From: Butyrivibrio fibrisolvens
GTDB lineage: Bacteria; Bacillota; Clostridia; Lachnospirales; Lachnospiraceae
Direction: 5' to 3'
Assembly (NCBI RefSeq): GCF_037113525.1
Contig: NZ_CP146963.1
Span: forward strand, 1,984,001-2,048,000
DNA length: 64,000 bases
The position numbers were made by a program, and so were the translations under genes. The notes below the pieces were generated by a model. That model saw nothing but the letters and a program-made list of their open reading frames with translations. It was not told where the DNA came from and ran no database searches. Position 1 is the first letter of the stretch. Every line of letters starts with the position of its first letter. Positions 59,497-64,000 of this stretch are shown piece after piece.

Positions 59497-59762
59497 TAAG
59501 CGAGGCTTCTCAGCAATTTTGGGAAGACGATAAAGTAGATCAGGGAGATTTGGCTAAAATAATCCTCGAGCGTTATCCGTACGAGGAGTGCTCAGGGGCA
59601 TCGTTTGTTTATTCGTACAGTAACCTAGTGCTTTCGACACACCCTAAAGCGAACAGCCACAGCCCCTACGACGAGTGGCAAGGTAGCTCGAGGATTATTT
59701 TAGCCAAATCTCCCCGCCACAACCTATCTCCCCCTCCAAATCTCTGAGCAGTTTTGCTTAAA
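59497..59762. repeat. Inverted-repeat element directly upstream of ftsH
   Basis: Arms 59543-59571 and 59686-59714 are a perfect 29-bp inverted repeat around a 114-base centre. Outer flanks (TTAAGC...CTCAG...ATTTT) pair imperfectly. The right end reaches the ftsH ribosome-binding site. The left half can be read as a protein-like stretch (MNEKIKVILSEASQQFWEDD..., from a TTG at 59472 without ribosome site), but the second half is its mirror image, so I do not call a gene. It is not related to F1-F5. Confidence 0.75.
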
Positions 59763-59777
59763 TCATGAAAGGATTCT

Positions 59778-61643
59778 ATGAACGAAGTTAAACAACCGAA
59801 AAAGCCGTTAATTATGTATTATATAGGTGTACTGCTCCTGATAGTATTCCTTAACCTTTTTGTATTGCCCCTTATTCTGGGTCATAACAGAGAAGAGGTT
59901 TCCTACAGCCAGTTCATCAGCGATACAACCAGCGGCAATATCAATAATGCCAAAATCTATTCAAATGAAATAGTATATCAGAACAATGACGGCAAGTATT
60001 ACTTTACAGCAACTATAGATGATCCGGAGCTTGTATCAAGACTTACACAGTATGAAGTAACATTCTCCAGCGAAGTTGAGACACAGACTTCTCCTCTTAT
60101 GGAGTTTATTTTAAGCTTCGTTGTTCCTGTAATTGTCTTTATACTTCTTGGAAGATGGCTTTCCAACAGGCTTATGGACAAGATGGGCGGCGGGTCTTCA
60201 GGTCAGTCAATGATGTTTGGCGGACTTGGTAAGTCCAATGCAAGAGTTTATGTTCAGTCTACAGAAGGCATTAAATTTGCTGACGTTGCAGGAGAAGAGG
60301 AAGCCAAGGAGAATCTTCAGGAGATAGTTGATTATCTTCATAATCCCGGCAAGTACAAGGAAATCGGCGCATCAATGCCTAAGGGTATCCTTCTTGTAGG
60401 ACCTCCCGGAACAGGTAAGACAATGCTTGCAAAGGCTGTTGCCGGTGAAGCTAACGTGCCTTTCTTTTCCATGAGCGGATCAGAATTCGTTGAGATGTTC
60501 GTAGGTATGGGTGCTTCCAAGGTCAGAGATCTCTTTAAACAGGCCAAAGATAAGGCTCCATGTATCGTATTTATAGACGAGATCGATGCTATCGGTAAAA
60601 AGCGTGACGGCCAGCTTAATGGTAACGATGAAAGAGAGCAGACTCTTAATCAGCTTCTTACTGAGATGGACGGTTTTGAGGGTAATAACGGTGTTATGAT
60701 CCTTGCTGCTACTAACAGACCTGAATCCCTTGATCCTGCCCTTACAAGACCGGGACGTTTTGACAGAAGAGTTCCTGTTGAGCTTCCTGACCTAAAAGGC
60801 CGTGAAGATATCCTTAAGGTTCATGCCAAGAAGATCAGAATCTCAGATGACGTTGACTTTAATAAGATCGCAAGAATGGCTACAGGTACATCCGGTGCTG
60901 AGCTTGCCAATATCATCAATGAAGGTGCACTCAGAGCGGTTCGAGATGGCAGAAGATTTGCAAATCAGGCTGACCTTGAAGAAAGTATAGAAGTAGTAAT
61001 AGCCGGTTATCAGAAAAAGAATTCGATCATGTCTGATAAAGAAAGACTCATCGTATCCTATCACGAAGTAGGACATGCCCTTGTTGCGGCTATGCAGAAG
61101 GGAACAGCTCCTGTTCAGAAGATAACCATCGTACCACGTACAAGCGGGGCTCTTGGATACACCATGCAGGTTGAGGAAGAGGGCAATCACTATCTGATGA
61201 GCAAGACTGAACTTGAAAATGAGATAGCTACTCTTACTGGTGGCCGGGCTGCAGAAGAAGTTGAGTTTGGCTCTGTTACAACAGGAGCTTCCAACGATAT
61301 CGAACGTGCTACCAAGCTGGCAAGAGCTATGATCACAAGATACGGAATGTCAGATGATTTTGACATGGTGGCGCTTGAAACAGTAAACAACCAGTATCTT
61401 GGAGGCGATGCATCCCTTGCATGTTCAGCTCAGACACAGGCTCTTATTGATAAAAAAGTGGTAGAGCTTGTAAGAACACAGCATGAAAAGGCAATTAAGA
61501 TTCTCAAAGACAACAAGCCAAAGCTTGATGAGATAGCTAAATACCTCTATGAAAGAGAGACCATCACAGGCGACGAGTTCATGGAGATACTCAATCGTAA
61601 AAATGATATTGCAGCGATGAGTATGGAATCACTTGAAATCTAA
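59778..61643 (+). CDS. ftsH: ATP-dependent zinc metalloprotease FtsH
   Basis: A 621-residue membrane AAA+ protease that degrades unfolded and regulatory membrane proteins. Two N-terminal membrane helices (about 12-32 and 108-130) flank a small extracytoplasmic domain. The AAA module has GPPGTGKT (Walker A), FIDEIDAIG (Walker B), the pore loop FVGMGAS and the second region of homology ATNRPESLDPALTRPGRFDRR. The protease motif HEVGHAL (HExxH) lies near residue 430, with the third zinc ligand Asp about 75 residues later (ASNDIERATKLAR). AAAGGA lies 4 bases before the ATG. Confidence 0.98.
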   Translation: MNEVKQPKKPLIMYYIGVLLLIVFLNLFVLPLILGHNREEVSYSQFISDTTSGNINNAKIYSNEIVYQNNDGKYYFTATIDDPELVSRLTQYEVTFSSEVETQTSPLMEFILSFVVPVIVFILLGRWLSNRLMDKMGGGSSGQSMMFGGLGKSNARVYVQSTEGIKFADVAGEEEAKENLQEIVDYLHNPGKYKEIGASMPKGILLVGPPGTGKTMLAKAVAGEANVPFFSMSGSEFVEMFVGMGASKVRDLFKQAKDKAPCIVFIDEIDAIGKKRDGQLNGNDEREQTLNQLLTEMDGFEGNNGVMILAATNRPESLDPALTRPGRFDRRVPVELPDLKGREDILKVHAKKIRISDDVDFNKIARMATGTSGAELANIINEGALRAVRDGRRFANQADLEESIEVVIAGYQKKNSIMSDKERLIVSYHEVGHALVAAMQKGTAPVQKITIVPRTSGALGYTMQVEEEGNHYLMSKTELENEIATLTGGRAAEEVEFGSVTTGASNDIERATKLARAMITRYGMSDDFDMVALETVNNQYLGGDASLACSAQTQALIDKKVVELVRTQHEKAIKILKDNKPKLDEIAKYLYERETITGDEFMEILNRKNDIAAMSMESLEI

Positions 61644-61739
61644 ATGGATCCTTACTGCAAAACAGACCCAAATATCAGTCACAGTAGTTTCCGATCTCTT
61701 ATCGTGGTATACTAGATGTATGTAACGTTTCATTTTTAA

Positions 61740-61828
61740 CCTCATGTCACGAGTGAAACGAGTGACTAATGGTTGAAGTGGTGGAGCTCGCGACACCACT
61801 TTGAGAAGTTTGAAAATTTTATTTTCAA
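61740..61828 (-). repeat. F4 element on the minus strand, complete copy
   Basis: On the minus strand: hairpin GTTTGAAAA/TTTTCAAAC (61828-61806), stem AAGTGGTG/CACCACTT, loop TCGCGAGCTC, CCATTAGTCACTCG, CTCGTGAC and ATGAGG (61745-61740). GTCGCGAG and CTCGTGAC can pair with one G-U. An ATG follows on that strand at 61733 and opens only a 34-codon frame that runs antisense into the ftsH 3' end, so no convincing gene is served. Confidence 0.8.
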
Positions 61829-61834
61829 ACTTCA

Positions 61835-61882
61835 CCTCATGTCACGAGTGAAACGAGTGACTAATGGTTGAAGTGGTGTCGC
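61835..61882 (-). repeat. F4 element on the minus strand, truncated copy
   Basis: Repeats the 3' half of F4 (CACCACTT, CCATTAGTCACTCG, CTCGTGAC, ATGAGG) directly upstream (on the minus strand) of the complete copy, but the left arm of stem P1 is lost. Together the two copies show tandem duplication of the element. Confidence 0.7.
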
Positions 61883-61888
61883 GAGTGA

Positions 61889-61943
61889 ATCATGGCTCGA
61901 TATTGGTGGGATTTGTTACACCAATTCGTTAGCTCACGAGGGT
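61889..61943 (+). promoter_or_regulatory. Leader hairpin of the PilZ gene
   Basis: ATTGGTG/CACCAAT encloses GGATTTGTTA, followed by TTAGCTCACGAGGG, whose GAGGG is the ribosome site. The layout (stem, then a CTC-rich stretch, then a GAGG site) resembles F4, but the loop lacks the GCGAG motif, so membership is doubtful. Confidence 0.4.
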
Positions 61944-61949
61944 GTGAAT

Positions 61950-62585
61950 ATGGATATTACCGATTTTTCTACAGGAACAGAGATAACGATATATATCCCT
62001 ATTTTGGACAAGATGATCCCTGCTGTCTGCAAGGTCGTAGGTCCCAGAGGTGATGGAATAATGGTCACCCAGCCCAAGTATAAAGGTGTGCCATTAAATG
62101 AAATGCACGATTTTTCTTTTAGTATTCATGACAAGGATAATAACAAATATAATTTTGTCTGCAGTCTCATACAGCCGATCTCGCAGCTGGGTAATATGTT
62201 TTATTACATGGAAGGGCTCAAGGGTATAGATACTAAAAACTACCGTAAGGCAGCAAGGTATCCCGTAGGAATAAAAGGTTCTGCGTATGTTGGCAAAGAA
62301 GCGGATGTTCAGGTAGTTATTTATGATATTTCCATGAGGGGAATATCGTTTGTTATGGAAAGAGAGGCTGTTTTTCGTATAGGTGATGAAGTTACTATCA
62401 CTTTTCAGGAAAAAGAGCGAAGCAGGCATCTTGTAGTTCTGGCAACAGTTGTCAGGAAATTCTCACTTGATGAATTTGAAGCTTACGGATGCAGGATGCA
62501 TGATATGGGAACTGATGTAATGGCCTTTGTCAAAAAGGTCAAGGACAGGTACACGAATGGGGGGGAATCTCAGGATCAGAACTGA
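61950..62585 (+). CDS. PilZ-domain c-di-GMP receptor (YcgR-like)
   Basis: A 211-residue protein. The N-terminal half (1-95) is a YcgR-N-like beta domain (GTEITIYIPILDKMIPAVCKVVG, FSFSIHDKDNNKYNFVCSL). The C-terminal PilZ domain (about 97-205) has the binding motifs RKAAR (RxxxR) and YDISMRGISF (DxSxxG). It should bind cyclic di-GMP and act on motility or secretion machinery. The next gene is a LacI-like sensor that probably leads to a GGDEF domain, so a small c-di-GMP module is likely. ATG 61950 has GAGGGT 6 bases upstream; a GTG at 61944 is an alternative. Confidence 0.9.
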   Translation: MDITDFSTGTEITIYIPILDKMIPAVCKVVGPRGDGIMVTQPKYKGVPLNEMHDFSFSIHDKDNNKYNFVCSLIQPISQLGNMFYYMEGLKGIDTKNYRKAARYPVGIKGSAYVGKEADVQVVIYDISMRGISFVMEREAVFRIGDEVTITFQEKERSRHLVVLATVVRKFSLDEFEAYGCRMHDMGTDVMAFVKKVKDRYTNGGESQDQN

Positions 62586-62606
62586 TTCGGGTTCCTATCG
62601 TATAAT

Positions 62607-64000
62607 ATGAAAAAGATAGCTTTACTTACAGATGGTTGGCGCAAATATATAGTTTATGCCTGGACTGAAGGCATAATGAGGAAGATAAAAAAAGAGAATC
62701 TCGATATAGCTCTTTTCCAGTTTAACTGCTTTGGTAACTGGAGCCGAGACAAGGAAAATAATACCGGCGAATATAATATCTTTAATCTTCCTGTTCTAGA
62801 GGAATTCGACGGTATTGTGGTTGATGCTAACAATATCACTGACTATGAAGTACTTCAGAAGCTCATTAAATCGATCAGAGAAAGCGGAAAGCCCGCAGTA
62901 AGCATCGGCCATGAATTTCCCGACCTTTACTATGTCGGTATAGATAACAGGAAACCTATAGAAGAGATCATGGATCATCTCTATAATTTCCATAATTGCA
63001 GAAGATTTGTTTTCGCCGGAGGCCCTGGCGACAATTTTGAAAACAGACAAAGGGCAGAATCTTATCTGGACTGTCTCCAGAAATATCAACTTACAGAACT
63101 GAATAATCCGGTCCTTTATGGAAACTATGAGTTCTCTACGGGCGTTCGATATATGAATGATTATATTAAAAATCATAAAGAACTTCCGGATGCTTTCGTG
63201 TGCGCTAATGACAATATAGCAACCGGTATCTGCAGGACAGCAGAGCTTAATGGATATCATGTCCCGGAAGATTTCCTTGTTACAGGATTTGATAACCTTG
63301 AAAAGGCAAGGAACTACCTGCCTCAGATAACAACTGTAAACATGGACAGAGAGCTGATCGGTGAACAGGCCCTGAACATTTTAATTGATGTATGGAATGG
63401 CAGGGATATACCTTCACACAGATATACAGATGCTAATGTAATATATGCTGAGAGCTGTGGCTGCCCTAACAGTGGAATGGTCGACTACCGCAATTATCTT
63501 AAGAGTGTTATAGATTCAAACTGTGCCAGGGAAGTTTTTGAAAATGAGATAGCCTGCCTTGAAAGAGAAGTTTTAAAAGAGTCTGCCATGCATGATATGT
63601 TCAATGATATTGAACTGTTCATGTGCAGGAAGCACGTCGAAGGATTCTATATTATTGTAGATGAGAGAATATTTGACCCTAATATGAATACCCATTTTCC
63701 GGTAGAAGGCTATTCAACTCCTGATCTTAAAGTGCAGCTTGCAGTAGTGAAAGGCAGAAGTGTTAAGTTTAATACTGTAAAAGAGCTTATTGGATATATT
63801 GATCAGAACCTTGCCGGAAATCATTATCTTTACAGTCCCATACATTTTGGTAATGAAGCTGTTGGCTTTACTATTCATAAAAACCCTGCTTTTCTATATG
63901 AGTGGTCAAACCTTCTTGATATGCAGGAGGGTATTATTGACGGCTTTAAGAACCTTTTCCATAAAAAGCAGCTTACTAATGCTATGAAGCAGCTTGAAGA
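62607..64000 (+). CDS. LacI-type sensor-domain protein, 3' end outside window
   Basis: At least 464 residues with the frame still open at the right edge. Residues 3-280 form a periplasmic-binding-like domain of the LacI/Peripla_BP_3 type (KIALLTDGWRKYIVYAWTEGI, VCANDNIATGICRTAEL, VTGFDNLEKARNYLPQITTVN), but without a signal peptide or an N-terminal DNA-binding helix. A second region (290-460, ending FHKKQLTNAMKQLEE) looks like a helical linker. In Lachnospiraceae this layout usually precedes a GGDEF domain, which would lie beyond the edge; this is inference. The start has no clear ribosome site and is 21 bases after the PilZ stop. Confidence 0.8.
   Translation, partial: MKKIALLTDGWRKYIVYAWTEGIMRKIKKENLDIALFQFNCFGNWSRDKENNTGEYNIFNLPVLEEFDGIVVDANNITDYEVLQKLIKSIRESGKPAVSIGHEFPDLYYVGIDNRKPIEEIMDHLYNFHNCRRFVFAGGPGDNFENRQRAESYLDCLQKYQLTELNNPVLYGNYEFSTGVRYMNDYIKNHKELPDAFVCANDNIATGICRTAELNGYHVPEDFLVTGFDNLEKARNYLPQITTVNMDRELIGEQALNILIDVWNGRDIPSHRYTDANVIYAESCGCPNSGMVDYRNYLKSVIDSNCAREVFENEIACLEREVLKESAMHDMFNDIELFMCRKHVEGFYIIVDERIFDPNMNTHFPVEGYSTPDLKVQLAVVKGRSVKFNTVKELIGYIDQNLAGNHYLYSPIHFGNEAVGFTIHKNPAFLYEWSNLLDMQEGIIDGFKNLFHKKQLTNAMKQLE

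Noticed and set aside
59472..59747. A 91-codon reading frame upstream of ftsH
   Set aside because: It starts with TTG without a ribosome-binding site and its second half is the inverted copy of the first, so the frame is best explained as part of an inverted repeat.
61629..61835. Minus-strand reading frame overlapping the ftsH 3' end
   Set aside because: Only 34 codons follow the F4 ribosome site, the sequence is largely antisense to ftsH and repeat DNA, and no protein family is recognisable.

Overview
The window looks like a chromosomal segment of a low-to-mid-GC Firmicute, most likely a Lachnospiraceae member of the Butyrivibrio/Pseudobutyrivibrio type. This is an inference from gene content and style: strong AGGAGG ribosome-binding sites, a tyrosyl T-box, LytTR/DUF3021 and DUF2975/XRE pairs, FlhB-domain and FliK-like relics beside rbgA-rnhB, IS30 and IS110 elements. 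No rRNA or tRNA gene was seen.

Layout. 1-5.7 kb is a housekeeping run: two signal peptidases I, rbgA, rnhB, a FliK/YlqG-like protein, an FlhB-C-domain protein and yraN. 5.7-8.6 kb carries a YfbR-like nucleotidase, a threonine aldolase and a CgeB-like glycosyltransferase, and is closed by prs on the minus strand (8.9-10.1 kb). 10.3-15.2 kb holds a DUF512 radical-SAM-like protein, der, plsY and gpsA (ribosome assembly and phospholipid synthesis). 15.6-25.1 kb has a zinc-ribbon membrane protein, an iron alcohol dehydrogenase, a DUF2804 protein, a HAD phosphatase, a response regulator with a very large histidine kinase, and a lipoprotein. 25.8-47.9 kb is more accessory: a chemoreceptor, an IS30 element that split a promoter from its DUF2975-XRE operon, a secreted Asn/Thr/Ser-rich protein, an Rpn-like gene plus a deleted relative, a lipase, LytTR-DUF3021, an aminoglycoside-phosphotransferase-like kinase, an IS110-family element, a GNAT protein, tldD-tldE, a zinc phospholipase-like protein, a small-ORF/CPBP pair and a VanZ protein. 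48.2-64 kb returns to core genes: T-box-tyrS, a serine hydrolase, an ABC-F ATPase, purine phosphorylase plus amidohydrolase, a membrane MutS-like ATPase, rnhA, ftsH, a PilZ protein and a LacI-like sensor that runs off the right edge.

The most unusual content is non-coding. At least four dispersed repeat families, all built from nested inverted repeats, fill the intergenic spaces. (i) F4 (three copies upstream of start codons, two more in antisense) has a hairpin whose loop can pair with a segment just before an ATGAGG Shine-Dalgarno, that is, a pseudoknot; both helices covary between copies. (ii) F2 is a 53-56 bp double hairpin in about ten copies, with compensatory changes in all three stems. 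(iii) F3 is a MITE-like nested hairpin of up to 354 bp in about eight full or partial copies, two of which carry F2 at the same internal site. (iv) F1 is a three-hairpin element in two copies. Other notable signals are a MerR-type promoter with a 19-bp spacer at 44.8 kb, a Shine-Dalgarno-masking hairpin and a structured 3' region in the IS110 element, and a 44-codon gene translationally coupled to a CPBP protein.
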